Both the position numbers and the translations under genes were made by a program. DNA of 42,035 nucleotides from Deltaproteobacteria bacterium (GTDB lineage Bacteria > Desulfobacterota > JADFVX01). The stretch lies in assembly GCA_029860075.1 (NCBI GenBank), contig JAOUBX010000041.1, positions 1 to 42,035 on the forward strand. The letters are read 5' to 3'. Below, in pieces: positions 1-7,465 of this stretch. The notes beneath the pieces were generated by a model. It saw nothing but the letters and a program-made list of their open reading frames with translations. It was not told where the DNA came from and did not search any database. The first letter of the stretch is position 1. Every line of letters starts with the position of its first letter.

Positions 1-66
1 TACAGGAAGTTATTTCGTTAAGGCACTTATCCGGTTTTAACCGGGCTTTGGGCGGCCTTTCTTTTG

Positions 67-97
67 TTACTTTTCTTTGTCCGCAAAAGAAAAGTAA
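67..97. repeat. 13-bp inverted repeat downstream of the redox operon
   Basis: The arms TTACTTTTCTTTG (67-79) and CAAAAGAAAAGTAA (84-97) pair almost perfectly around a 4-base loop. The element lies about 80 bases past the nuoF-like stop codon, where a terminator is expected, but no clean U-tract follows on either strand. From memory, similar TTACTTTTCTTT hairpins recur in many proteobacterial genomes as interspersed repeats, so this may be a mobile palindrome rather than a dedicated terminator. Confidence 0.5.
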
Positions 98-175
98 AAT
101 TATTATGGCATACCCTTTTAACTCTAACCCCGCACAAAGGATGGGGATTTCAAAGATTAATTAAAATTAATTCCG

Positions 176-1423
176 TCAATCCCTCAATGACTTCTCATAC
201 TCATCCATAAAGTGATAAAGCGAACTGTCGAGAACTTTTACTGCTCCATCGAGAAGGTGGCAGCGCCCGCCACCGGGTAAAATTTCACTGAGATTTTTCA
301 GGGCATCGAGGTCACTCTTTCTCCCCCTCCCCGTATCGATCTTATCGAGAAGCATAGAAATGTAATAGGTCCCCGATTTACAGGGCGGACACTGGCCGCA
401 TGAGGAATGGGCAAAAAAGTTAACATACTCGGCAACACGTTTGACGATTCCCGTCCCTTCGGAAATAACGATCATGGCCCCTGTACCAAGGGCCGAGCGT
501 CTTTCTTTTACCGATTCAAAATCGAGGTTAACATCGAGATCCTCTTTCGTGAGGATCGTATTTGACGGCCCACCCGTAAAAACGGCCTTAAGCTCCTTAC
601 CGAGAAGCATGCCGCCGCCATACTCGAAGATCAATACTTCCAGCGGTGTTCCCATGGGCAATTCATAAACACCGGGCTTTAAAACATCGCCACTGAGAGA
701 AAATATCTTTGTCCCCGTCGCTTCACCAACACCAAGGTCCTTAAACCACCGGGCGCCGTTTCTAACAAGATGAGAAACATTGCAGAGTGTCTCCATATTA
801 TTTATCAGTGTGGGGCAGCCGAATACGCCTGATTCGGCAGGATAAGGCGGTTTCCCCCTGGGGAAGGGGAACTTCCCCTCTACCGATTCGATGGCCGCCG
901 TCTCTTCACCACCAATATAATGGCCCGAGGTGCGGTGAATTCTCAACTCCAGACGTCCACCGGTATGTTCATTAACAAGGTCGTAGAGGTTGGATTCCCG
1001 CCATTGCATAAGGGCCTCTTCCATGGCTGCATGGGCACGGTCGAGTTCGGGATTAATGTAGAATACGATTTTGTTAATCCCTGTCGTAACGGCCGCAATA
1101 AGTGCGCCTTCAATGAGCTGGTGCGGTGTTTCCTCGATAAGCACCCGGTCCTTAAATGTTCCCGGCTCATCTTCATTTCCATTGCAGATAAGATATTTGT
1201 CACCTTTGGTCTTCTTATCGACAAGAAATTTCCACTTAATGTGTGCAGGAAAGCCGCTGCCACCAAGTCCCCGGAGCCCCGCCTCTTTCACCATTTCAAG
1301 AACGGCGGCAGGATCGGAAAGGGCCTTTCTCAGCGCCTCCCCTCCCCCAACTTCCAGCCAGCGCTGAAAATCAGCCCCGAAACGGATATTTTCATGCAGT
1401 AATACCTGATTAAGTTTAATCAT
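176..1423 (-). CDS. NuoF-like NADH-binding FMN/4Fe-4S subunit
   Basis: This 415-residue protein matches the 51-kDa NADH dehydrogenase family, which passes hydride from NADH to FMN and then to a 4Fe-4S cluster. Visible signatures are the glycine-rich GLRGLGGSGFP (49-59), ICNGNEDEPGTFKDR (79-93), a PTLINNMETL segment (204-213), and the cluster motif CGQCPPC (Cys342, 345, 348) with a fourth cysteine at 388. Length is close to free-standing NuoF, and no NuoE domain is fused or adjacent. Its ATG overlaps the stop of the flavoprotein gene (ATGA at 1420-1423), so it is the last gene of a coupled operon. Its place behind FrdA/FrdB-like genes, rather than in a nuo cluster, suggests it is the NADH-input module of a soluble oxidoreductase. 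Family certainty is high; the physiological partner is inferred. Confidence 0.92.
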   Translation of the reverse strand: MIKLNQVLLHENIRFGADFQRWLEVGGGEALRKALSDPAAVLEMVKEAGLRGLGGSGFPAHIKWKFLVDKKTKGDKYLICNGNEDEPGTFKDRVLIEETPHQLIEGALIAAVTTGINKIVFYINPELDRAHAAMEEALMQWRESNLYDLVNEHTGGRLELRIHRTSGHYIGGEETAAIESVEGKFPFPRGKPPYPAESGVFGCPTLINNMETLCNVSHLVRNGARWFKDLGVGEATGTKIFSLSGDVLKPGVYELPMGTPLEVLIFEYGGGMLLGKELKAVFTGGPSNTILTKEDLDVNLDFESVKERRSALGTGAMIVISEGTGIVKRVAEYVNFFAHSSCGQCPPCKSGTYYISMLLDKIDTGRGRKSDLDALKNLSEILPGGGRCHLLDGAVKVLDSSLYHFMDEYEKSLRD

Positions 1424-3006
1424 TTCCCATTCCCCCTCTTGGCATAATCAGGAAAGAGAACAGGGCTCTTCTTCTCCATGCTCATACCGGCGTGGGTCAG
1501 TTCACGCCTGAGCCTGCTTAAGTGTTCTATTGTCACTTTCTTATGGCCCCTGCCATGAGAAATGGCTGATGCACTCTGTCCGGCACGTCGTCCAAAGCAG
1601 ATAATCTCCAGCAGGGCATTACCCATGATACGATTTCTGCCGTGGATTCCACCGCTTACTTCCCCCACACAGTAGAGGCCGGGAACCGTTGTCTGACCAT
1701 TTTCGTCAATAACAGCGCCGCCATTTTGATAGTGCAGCGTAGGATAAACCATGAGCGGTTCTGTTTCAGGATCGAGATTGCACATTTTCCCCGTCTGAAG
1801 AACTTTCGGAAAGCGCTTCTGTAAAATTCCGGGCTCTTTCTTTTCAAGATAGGGCGTATCGAGCCAGACGCCCTGGATACCATCATCAGTAAAAACACCC
1901 CTCCCCTCAGCGCACTCTCTGAGGATGGCAGAAGTAACGCAGTCTCTTGCTTTTAGTTCATCGATAAAACGTTCCCCTTTGCCGTTTAAAAGCCTTGCTC
2001 CGGCGGAACGTATACCTTCCGTAATAAGCGAGCCCGACATATGGCTCGGATAGGCCATGCCTGTGGGATGATACTGGAATGAATCGATATCTCTCAGTTT
2101 AGCACCCAGGCGATAGGCAAGAACGAGGCCGTCTGCCGTGGCGCCTATATGGTTGGAAGTGGGGAATTTATTCAGATGAACACGGCCGATGCCGCCTGTA
2201 GCCATAATAACGGCCTGTGCCTTTATTATGGTATAGTTCTGCTTGTTCAGCGAGAGCACGACGGCCCCTGCACAGTGGCCCGATTCGTTAGAAAGAAGCT
2301 CGACGACAGGGTTATACTCCCACACATCGACTCCGCTGTTGAGTACCCCTTCACGAAGCGCCTTCATCATTTCAAGGCCCGTATAGTCACGATAGTAAAC
2401 GATACGGTCTGCCGATGTCCCACCTGCACGACGGAGCATGAGATCGCCGAAACGGTCTTCATCAAACTGCATCCCCTGGCCTATAAGCCACCTGATCGTG
2501 TCGGGCGCATCGGTAACGAGGCTTTTGACAAGTCCCGAATCGGCAACAAAATGCCCACCTTTAATGGTATCGTCAAAGTGCATCTGCGGTGTATCGTCCT
2601 TGCCGATAGAAGCCTGTATGCCCCCCTCAGCCATTACCGTATTGGAATCACCGAGCCTGAGCTTGGTAGCAAGGATGACCCTTGCCCCTTCCTTGGCAGC
2701 CGTCAGAGCTGCGGCACAGCCCGCCCCGCCGCCGCCGATGACGAGAACATCCGTTTCATAAACAGGCGCACCGGCAAGATCAGCTTCCTCGATGACAGCA
2801 TCAGCCTGCAAAATACCGGCAAGCTGGCTGTGACACATTTCACCGGCATTGGGACCGATTGTGAGTGGAACCATTGTTCCCTCAACATAATCAGGGTGAT
2901 ATTTCTTCAAAAGTTCGGGAACATCCACCTCTTCAGGTGAAGAAACATCACCGGAAAGCTGCCCGTATATTTTTAGAGCTTCCGCTCTTTTTATTCCTTT
3001 TGCCAT
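1420..3006 (-). CDS. FrdA/SdhA-like FAD flavoprotein subunit
   Basis: A 528-residue protein of the succinate dehydrogenase/fumarate reductase flavoprotein family. The ATG at 3006 is preferred over an upstream ATG at 3045 because it has an AGGGA ribosome site and begins 4 bases after the iron-sulfur gene stop; the upstream start would overlap that gene. After about 85 N-terminal residues comes the FAD dinucleotide motif VIGGGGAG (89-96). The counterparts of the fumarate reductase active site are all present: YHPTG (His313), ITEGIR (Arg333), LHYQNGG (His425) and GRNRIMGN (Arg459). That supports chemistry on a fumarate/succinate-like dicarboxylate, although aspartate oxidase and other relatives share much of it. 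The N-terminal extension is longer than in classical FrdA and may contact the NuoF-like partner. No cytochrome b or membrane anchor gene is nearby, so a soluble complex is likely. Confidence 0.88.
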   Translation of the reverse strand: MAKGIKRAEALKIYGQLSGDVSSPEEVDVPELLKKYHPDYVEGTMVPLTIGPNAGEMCHSQLAGILQADAVIEEADLAGAPVYETDVLVIGGGGAGCAAALTAAKEGARVILATKLRLGDSNTVMAEGGIQASIGKDDTPQMHFDDTIKGGHFVADSGLVKSLVTDAPDTIRWLIGQGMQFDEDRFGDLMLRRAGGTSADRIVYYRDYTGLEMMKALREGVLNSGVDVWEYNPVVELLSNESGHCAGAVVLSLNKQNYTIIKAQAVIMATGGIGRVHLNKFPTSNHIGATADGLVLAYRLGAKLRDIDSFQYHPTGMAYPSHMSGSLITEGIRSAGARLLNGKGERFIDELKARDCVTSAILRECAEGRGVFTDDGIQGVWLDTPYLEKKEPGILQKRFPKVLQTGKMCNLDPETEPLMVYPTLHYQNGGAVIDENGQTTVPGLYCVGEVSGGIHGRNRIMGNALLEIICFGRRAGQSASAISHGRGHKKVTIEHLSRLRRELTHAGMSMEKKSPVLFPDYAKRGNGK

Positions 3007-3010
3007 GAAA

Positions 3011-3652
3011 TTATTCCCTGTCTTCAGTTTTTTCGTCATATTCAACAGGATAGAGACCTTTTCTCATGGCCTCTAACCGGTTAATCAGGTTTGAAGGGCG
3101 AATATGAAAATAAGCGGTAATTCTTCTGCCGAAAAGACCGACATGATTCGGTGTAATTCTCTCAGGGCAAGAGGTAAGGCAAAGCCCGCACATGACGCAT
3201 TCCAGAAAATGTTCACCCGACTCCTTGAACTTCCCTGCAACGGCCAGTTCAACCCCCTTTTCAACATCGATATCCTTGGGGCAGGACTTGGTACAGCCGC
3301 TGCAATGGCGGCAGTTAATTGCCTCGGGAAAGACCTGATGAAACTGGGCCTGCGTATCCCAGGAATTCTGAAAATCTTCAAGCTGGTAGTGATGATGGTT
3401 GGATGTGGGAAAAACGAGAAAAATAATCTGCATTCCCTTCTCAACAATTGTCTGACAACCGAGTTCCGTCGTAATTTCCGATCCGCCGGCACGCCTTACT
3501 AGCACCTTGCAGGCGCCGCAAACCCCCTCAAGACAACCGACGCCGTGAACCATGGGGTATCCCGCATGCCACATGGCCTGAATAGCCGACATGGCATGAG
3601 GAAGCTTGATATCCTTTCCGTTTATATTGACCTCAATCGTTCCTTCGGCCAT
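3011..3652 (-). CDS. FrdB/SdhB-like iron-sulfur protein with one 2Fe-2S and two 4Fe-4S sites
   Basis: A 213-residue electron-transfer subunit. The N-terminal ferredoxin-like domain carries the plant-type 2Fe-2S pattern C40-x4-C45-x2-C48-x17-C66. The C-terminal part has two full 4Fe-4S motifs of the form CxxCxxCxxxCP (Cys114/117/120/124 and Cys152/155/158/162). Classical SdhB/FrdB instead carries one 3Fe-4S and one 4Fe-4S centre, so the second half is closer to HdrC-type or thiol:fumarate-reductase-type modules. It is the first gene of the operon, followed 4 bases later by the flavoprotein. It would wire the NuoF-like FMN/Fe-S module to the FAD subunit. There is no signal peptide, so it is cytoplasmic. 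The role within the complex is inferred. Confidence 0.88.
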   Translation of the reverse strand: MAEGTIEVNINGKDIKLPHAMSAIQAMWHAGYPMVHGVGCLEGVCGACKVLVRRAGGSEITTELGCQTIVEKGMQIIFLVFPTSNHHHYQLEDFQNSWDTQAQFHQVFPEAINCRHCSGCTKSCPKDIDVEKGVELAVAGKFKESGEHFLECVMCGLCLTSCPERITPNHVGLFGRRITAYFHIRPSNLINRLEAMRKGLYPVEYDEKTEDRE

Positions 3653-3702
3653 TTTTTTTATACCTCATTTACTTTCACCGGTTTTTACAAAACAGGATAA
3701 TT

Positions 3703-3731
3703 AAGATAATCCCCGGCCTCTTTGGATTCAA
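3703..3731 (-). promoter_or_regulatory. Possible sigma-70 promoter for the redox operon
   Basis: On the minus strand, TTGAAT (3731-3726) and TATCTT (3708-3703) are separated by 17 bases, about 50 bases upstream of the iron-sulfur gene start. Both boxes match consensus at only four of six positions, so this is a weak candidate. Confidence 0.3.
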
Positions 3732-3835
3732 AGAAATCAGGCTACACATAATAACACAGAGAGCTATCATCTCAAATCTCAAAATAAGCCCCCACCCATT
3801 AACAGCCCTTGACTCGCCTCAAATATTTGTTGCCA

Positions 3836-3871
3836 AAACCTTACAGGCTGCCCGGGCTGCCTGTAAGGTTT
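3836..3871. repeat. 36-base near-perfect palindrome between divergent operons
   Basis: The arms AAACCTTACAGGC (3836-3848) and GCCTGTAAGGTTT (3859-3871) flank TGCCCGGGCT, itself GCCCGGGC between two unpaired T bases. The whole can fold into one long hairpin. No U-tract follows on the plus strand, so it does not look like an ordinary terminator for either divergent unit. It could be an operator for a dimeric regulator, a leader hairpin, or a mobile palindrome. Confidence 0.75.
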
Positions 3872-3991
3872 GACAATAGACATATTGCTCGCTAAGCTAT
3901 CAATATGAGACCTTAATAAAAGTTGTTCCTCTATTTTTACATTTGATTTTATCAATAATCAAATAGGGAGACAAAATACCACGCTATCCTT

Positions 3992-4657
3992 TTGACGCAG
4001 GTGTATATGAATAATGCAAATTTTAAAAAATATGAAGATGACTTTATTCACGCTCTCCTAAGCATAAACAAGGCAAGGGCAGAGGAGATTTTAAGTGAAC
4101 TGGTCAAAGAAGAATGTTTAATAACTATTGGGGACAAATTTCTTGCCCCGGCCCTGGAAAGGATCGGAAAAGACTGGGAAAAGGGGATTACTTCTCTGGC
4201 GCAGGTATACCTTAGCGGCCACATGTGCAATACTATTCTCGATAAAATGCTGCTCTCCAAAGAATCTTTTCAAAAGAAACAACCTCCTATGGCTATAGCA
4301 ACACTGAGTGATTTTCATACGCTTGGCAAGCGAATAGTCTTCTATTCCCTGAAAGTTTCCGGTTATAAAGTAGATGACTTTGGACACGGCCTCCTCATTC
4401 ATGACCTCGTCAATAAGTGTCAGGAGAATAAAACAGAAATCCTTCTTGTTTCTACTCTTATGTTACCGTCGGCCTTACTCGTCAAACATCTGATAGAGGC
4501 CTTAAAGGATGGGGACCTTCATGTAAAAGTTATCGTCGGCGGCGCGCCTTTCTACTTTGACAGAGAACTCTGGAAAGAAGTAGGCGCAGATGCAATGGGT
4601 TATAACGCTTCCGATGCGCTGGGAATAGTCAAACGCCTGTCAGGAGAACTCAAATGA
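3992..4657 (+). CDS. Corrinoid (B12-binding) methyl-carrier protein, copy 1
   Basis: A roughly 220-residue protein of the MtaC/MtbC/MetH-type cobalamin-binding family. A helical cap domain (about residues 10-95) precedes a Rossmann-like B12 domain with the diagnostic DxHxxG, here SDFHTLG (Asp107, His109, Gly112), whose histidine ligates cobalt. The later S-x-L segment (VSTLMLPS) and the VGGAPF loop fit the same fold. The start is uncertain: TTG at 3992 gives 221 residues, while ATG at 4007 gives 216 and begins just before the region conserved with copy 2; an AGGGAG lies 21 bases before the TTG. The stop overlaps the start of the UroD-family gene (ATGA at 4654), implying coupled synthesis of carrier and methyltransferase. 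The methyl donor is unknown. Confidence 0.88.
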   Translation: MTQVYMNNANFKKYEDDFIHALLSINKARAEEILSELVKEECLITIGDKFLAPALERIGKDWEKGITSLAQVYLSGHMCNTILDKMLLSKESFQKKQPPMAIATLSDFHTLGKRIVFYSLKVSGYKVDDFGHGLLIHDLVNKCQENKTEILLVSTLMLPSALLVKHLIEALKDGDLHVKVIVGGAPFYFDRELWKEVGADAMGYNASDALGIVKRLSGELK

Positions 4658-5697
4658 ATGAAAAAGCATTTACACCCATGAGTCGTCTTTTGACGGCGCT
4701 TTCATTCCGGGAGCCTGATCGTGTCCCCTTTTTCCTGCTGCTGACCATGCATGGCGCAATCGAGTTGGGCATACCGATTAAGGACTACTTTTCAAAAGCA
4801 GCCAATGTTATCGAAGGCCAGCTCCGCATGAGAAAAAAGTACCGCCATGATTGCTTCTACACCTTTTTTTATGCGCCCATTGAAGTAGAGGCCATGGGTG
4901 GCGAGGTCTTTTACCGCGAGGACGGGCCTCCAAATTCAGGAAAACCGCTCATAAATAAATGGGAGGAAATTGAAAAGCTCTCTCCACCGCCGGTAGCAGA
5001 CGCGCCCTGTTTACAGAAAGTCATTGAGGCAACAAAAGGACTGAAAAAAGAAGTGGGCAATGACGTGCCTATTATCGGCGTTGTTATGTCTCCTTTTTCC
5101 CTGCCTGTTATGCAGATGGGTTTTGAAAAGTATATACACTTTCTTTATGAACAACCCCGCCTGTTTGAACAATTAATGACGATTAATGAAAATTTCTGTA
5201 CAGAATGGGCAAATGCCCAACTGGAGGCAGGGGCTACGGCAATCTGCTATTTCGACCCTGTATCTTCAATAACGATTATTCCCAAAGAAAAATACCTGGA
5301 AACGGGATTTAAGGTTGCCAAACGAACCATTGCCCGAATCAATGGACCTACGGCAACCCATATGGCATCGGGGCTGTGCCTGCCCATTGTGGATGAACTG
5401 ATAGAAAGCGGCACCAATGTGATTGGAGTGAGCGCGCTTGAAAACCTGGAATCTCTCAAAAAAAACTGCCGGAAAAAGCTGGCCATCCTTGGCAACCTGA
5501 ACGGTATCGAAATGCGCCGATGGACTGAAGAAGAGACAGAAAGAATCGTTAAGGAAACCATCAAAAAAGGCGCTCCCGGAGGAGGACTTATCCTTTCCGA
5601 CAATCATGGAGAAATTCCCTGGCAGATACCGGAAGAGGTCCTGCTGGCAATTTCAAATGCCGTCCATAAATGGGGCAAATACCCCATATCCATCTGA
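4654..5697 (+). CDS. UroD/MtaA-family corrinoid-dependent methyltransferase-like protein
   Basis: A 347-residue TIM-barrel protein of the uroporphyrinogen decarboxylase superfamily. The N-terminal start of the fold (RLLTALSFREPDRVP, 11-25) is typical. Coupling to a corrinoid protein by a 4-base overlap argues for a methyltransferase rather than heme synthesis. In MtaA/MtbA the zinc that activates the thiol acceptor is held by HxC and a later Cys. Here the corresponding positions read HMA (His236, Ala238) and NHGEIP (His318), so both cysteines are missing. The protein may use another metal site, or act on a different acceptor from coenzyme M, for example a folate. No substrate-specific MtaB-like gene is in the window. 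Family call is firm; substrate and acceptor are unknown. Confidence 0.85.
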   Translation: MNEKAFTPMSRLLTALSFREPDRVPFFLLLTMHGAIELGIPIKDYFSKAANVIEGQLRMRKKYRHDCFYTFFYAPIEVEAMGGEVFYREDGPPNSGKPLINKWEEIEKLSPPPVADAPCLQKVIEATKGLKKEVGNDVPIIGVVMSPFSLPVMQMGFEKYIHFLYEQPRLFEQLMTINENFCTEWANAQLEAGATAICYFDPVSSITIIPKEKYLETGFKVAKRTIARINGPTATHMASGLCLPIVDELIESGTNVIGVSALENLESLKKNCRKKLAILGNLNGIEMRRWTEEETERIVKETIKKGAPGGGLILSDNHGEIPWQIPEEVLLAISNAVHKWGKYPISI

Positions 5698-5700
5698 AAG

Positions 5701-5722
5701 GCAAAAAAATATATTTTTTTGC
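5701..5722. terminator. A/T-rich perfect palindrome after the UroD-family gene
   Basis: A 22-base perfect palindrome, GCAAAAAAATA followed by its reverse complement, begins 3 bases after the methyltransferase stop codon. Its T-rich right arm could end transcription of the corrinoid-methyltransferase pair. The candidate TTG start of the following cytochrome reading frame lies inside it. Confidence 0.45.
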
Positions 5723-6225
5723 AGCAGAATATATCACACCCAAAACATCCTGTTCCCGCATACAACGGTTCTCTCGTTTCTTTCAAAGACCTTTCTCTTT
5801 TAAACAATTCAGACCTGCCGGCCGGCGAGTATAACATTACTTTTGCCATCGATAATAATGGGGATAGTGTTCTCGATAAAACCTTCAGTCAGGAAATCAC
5901 GATAAAGGTAAAAAATGATGAAGACTGCCGCCGCTGTCATGAAAGTGTCGATCGTCCAGACCCTACGGATATTCCTTCAAGGCATCATGCGCTGATAAAT
6001 AGCGGCGGTTTAGGTTGTCTCGATTGTCACAACATTATAACAAATGACGATGGTTCAAGTACTCTTAACATAATAAGAACCTGCTCGGTCTGCCATAATC
6101 AGCCGGAACAAATGCGCGTTACCTATCAAAGACCCATACCTGATGAGTCCCTTACCCAGAGGCATCATCAGCGGGCAAGCAATGAAGGGTGGGATTGCGT
6201 TTTCTGCCACACATCAGGCCAATAG
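5719..6225 (+). pseudogene. Fragment of a tetraheme c-type cytochrome lacking its N-terminus
   Basis: The frame encodes four CxxCH heme sites (CRRCH 70-74, CLDCH 100-104, CSVCH 122-126, CVFCH 160-164) plus extra histidines that could be distal ligands. Residues 22-64 resemble an extracellular beta-type domain (LPAGEYNITFAIDNNG) often found in large secreted deltaproteobacterial proteins. No signal peptide exists, and the only start is a TTG inside an A/T palindrome. Heme attachment to CxxCH happens outside the cytoplasmic membrane, so as it stands the product could not mature. It reads in the same frame as the upstream methyltransferase stop (TGA at 5695). The best reading is the 3' end of a larger multiheme gene joined here by rearrangement. 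Confidence 0.7.
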
Positions 6226-6255
6226 TAATTGTCTCATAATTTTTATCAATATGAC

Positions 6256-6291
6256 AGAGGGGGATGGTTTGGTCCATCCCCCTCTTTTTTT
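6256..6291 (+). terminator. Strong intrinsic terminator
   Basis: A 12-bp G/C-rich stem (AGAGGGGGATGG at 6256-6267 with CCATCCCCCTCT at 6274-6285) is followed by a run of T to 6291. It lies 30 bases past the cytochrome fragment stop and is probably the surviving terminator of the original cytochrome gene. Confidence 0.85.
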
Positions 6292-6311
6292 GAAATCCCT
6301 TCTGCCTGCCC

Positions 6312-6384
6312 CTTTTTATTTTTTCAGGGCCTTAAGCCGCTCTTTCGCCTTCTGTGAATTTTCACTTTTGGGGTAATCCCTTAT
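6312..6384 (-). pseudogene. Remnant of the small lipoprotein gene (C-terminal part)
   Basis: About 73 bases closely match the 3' end of the lipoprotein gene at 7872-8081, including an identical stretch covering AAGCCGCTCTTTCGCCTTCT. The rest of the gene is gone; similarity stops near 6384. The remnant lies downstream of corrinoid copy 1 just as the intact gene lies downstream of corrinoid copy 2, which suggests one duplicated segment. Confidence 0.75.
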
Positions 6385-6498
6385 CGGCATCAAAGTCAAA
6401 AACATTTCTCTCCCTGCATACCACTTATTAAGTATTAAATCTACTGCGAAAACGCCCTTTTGGCCGGCATTATCCGGTTAGGAAATTGCACCGCTGTT

Positions 6499-6543
6499 CC
6501 TCCCCCTTCAAGGGGGAGGTCAGAAGGGGGATGGGGTTCTTAC
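6499..6543 (+). repeat. Copy of the CCTCCCCC palindromic repeat family
   Basis: The copy starts with CCTCCCCCTTCAAGGGGGAGG, a self-complementary hairpin, and continues to GGGGTTCTTAC. Related copies lie at 8289, 8719 and 8821 around the DUF559 gene, with looser relatives near 29640 and 30449. Confidence 0.65.
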
Positions 6544-6775
6544 ATTTCTGCAAAATCCTACCCGGACACTACTGCATTTTTCTCGCTACAATTTACTAAG
6601 TCCGACAGACTCCTGGAAAGGGCCCTTTCCAGGTTTAAATAACAGCCTGAGTTGACAATCATTTCACTGTCAGATAGTCTTTCCATATCAACACTTTCTT
6701 AATTCCAAGAATCACACCCTGCCGCAAGCAGCAGGATATGAGCGCGGAGACGACACATCCACTTTATCCCCGTCC

Positions 6776-7465
6776 ATGGAGAGTGCAACCGCCAGGGATT
6801 CAAAACCTGTGAACAGACAAGGGATCGATTACAAAAAATACGAAGATAACTTTATTCATGCCCTGCTCTCTATGAACAAATCCAGGGCAGAGCAGATTCT
6901 AAGAGAGCTGGCTAAGAAAGAGAAGCTCCTCTATATTTGCGACAATTTCATAACCCCGGCATTTGAACGAATAGGGAAAAACTGGGAATGTGGGATTACA
7001 CCTCTATCCCAGCTATATATTGGCAGCCATATCTGTAATGCTATTCTTGATAATATGCTCGTCAACGAAACACTTCCTAAAAAAAAACAACCCAACCTGG
7101 CCATTGCCACGCTGGGTGATTTTCACACACTCGGTAAAAAAATAGTCATTTACGCCCTCAAAACAGCCGGTTACAAAGTCATCGATTTCGGCTATGGGCT
7201 CCTCATCCATGATATTGTGGAAAAGTGCAAACAAAAGGAGACGGAGATTCTTCTCATTTCAAGCCTCATGGATTCCTCGGCTCTGTTAACAAAACAGCTC
7301 ATAGAGGCCCTGGAAGATGAAGGTCTTCACATAAAAGTCGTTGCAGGTGGGGCGCCCTTTTGTAAGGACAAGAACCTCTGGAAAGAAGTCGGCGCTCATG
7401 CCATGGGCCACAATGCTTCAGACGCCCTGGGGATTATCAAGCGTTTTGAAGAAGAACTCTGCTAA
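6776..7465 (+). CDS. Corrinoid (B12-binding) methyl-carrier protein, copy 2
   Basis: A 229-residue paralogue of the protein at 3992-4657, alignable without large gaps from YKKYEDNFIHALLSMNK to the end. The cobalt-ligating motif is GDFHTLG (Asp115, His117, Gly120), followed by ISSLMDSS and AGGAPF, so B12 binding should be intact. The ATG at 6776 adds about 18 poorly conserved residues before the shared core. A GGAGAC sequence sits about 25 bases upstream, in a stretch that also resembles the region before copy 1, so the true start is uncertain in both. No methyltransferase gene follows; 406 bases of repeats come next. It may share the UroD-family partner of copy 1, or be a relic of duplication that still has an open frame. 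Confidence 0.87.
   Translation: MESATARDSKPVNRQGIDYKKYEDNFIHALLSMNKSRAEQILRELAKKEKLLYICDNFITPAFERIGKNWECGITPLSQLYIGSHICNAILDNMLVNETLPKKKQPNLAIATLGDFHTLGKKIVIYALKTAGYKVIDFGYGLLIHDIVEKCKQKETEILLISSLMDSSALLTKQLIEALEDEGLHIKVVAGGAPFCKDKNLWKEVGAHAMGHNASDALGIIKRFEEELC

Larger units (their letters stand above)
3653..3991. other. Intergenic region between the divergent redox and corrinoid transcription units
   Basis: There is no credible gene in these 339 bases. They hold a weak minus-strand promoter candidate, a perfect 36-base palindrome, and an isolated TTGACA (3870-3875) on the plus strand without a good -10 box at the right distance. Confidence 0.6.
6226..6775. other. Intergenic region with terminator, lipoprotein remnant and repeat
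   Basis: These 550 bases hold the terminator at 6256-6291, a minus-strand remnant of a lipoprotein gene (about 6312-6384) and one copy of the CCTCCCCC palindromic repeat (6499-6543). Apart from the immediate upstream of the second corrinoid gene, I see no other credible gene or RNA. Confidence 0.6.

Noticed and set aside
2149-2940. Plus-strand 263-codon open frame
   Set aside because: It lies wholly opposite the well-supported flavoprotein gene and has no recognisable motif.
5695-5722. Read-through or selenocysteine at the TGA joining the methyltransferase and cytochrome frames
   Set aside because: The domains are unrelated, the methyltransferase is full length at the TGA, and the A/T palindrome after it is not a convincing SECIS element. 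A rearrangement junction is simpler.
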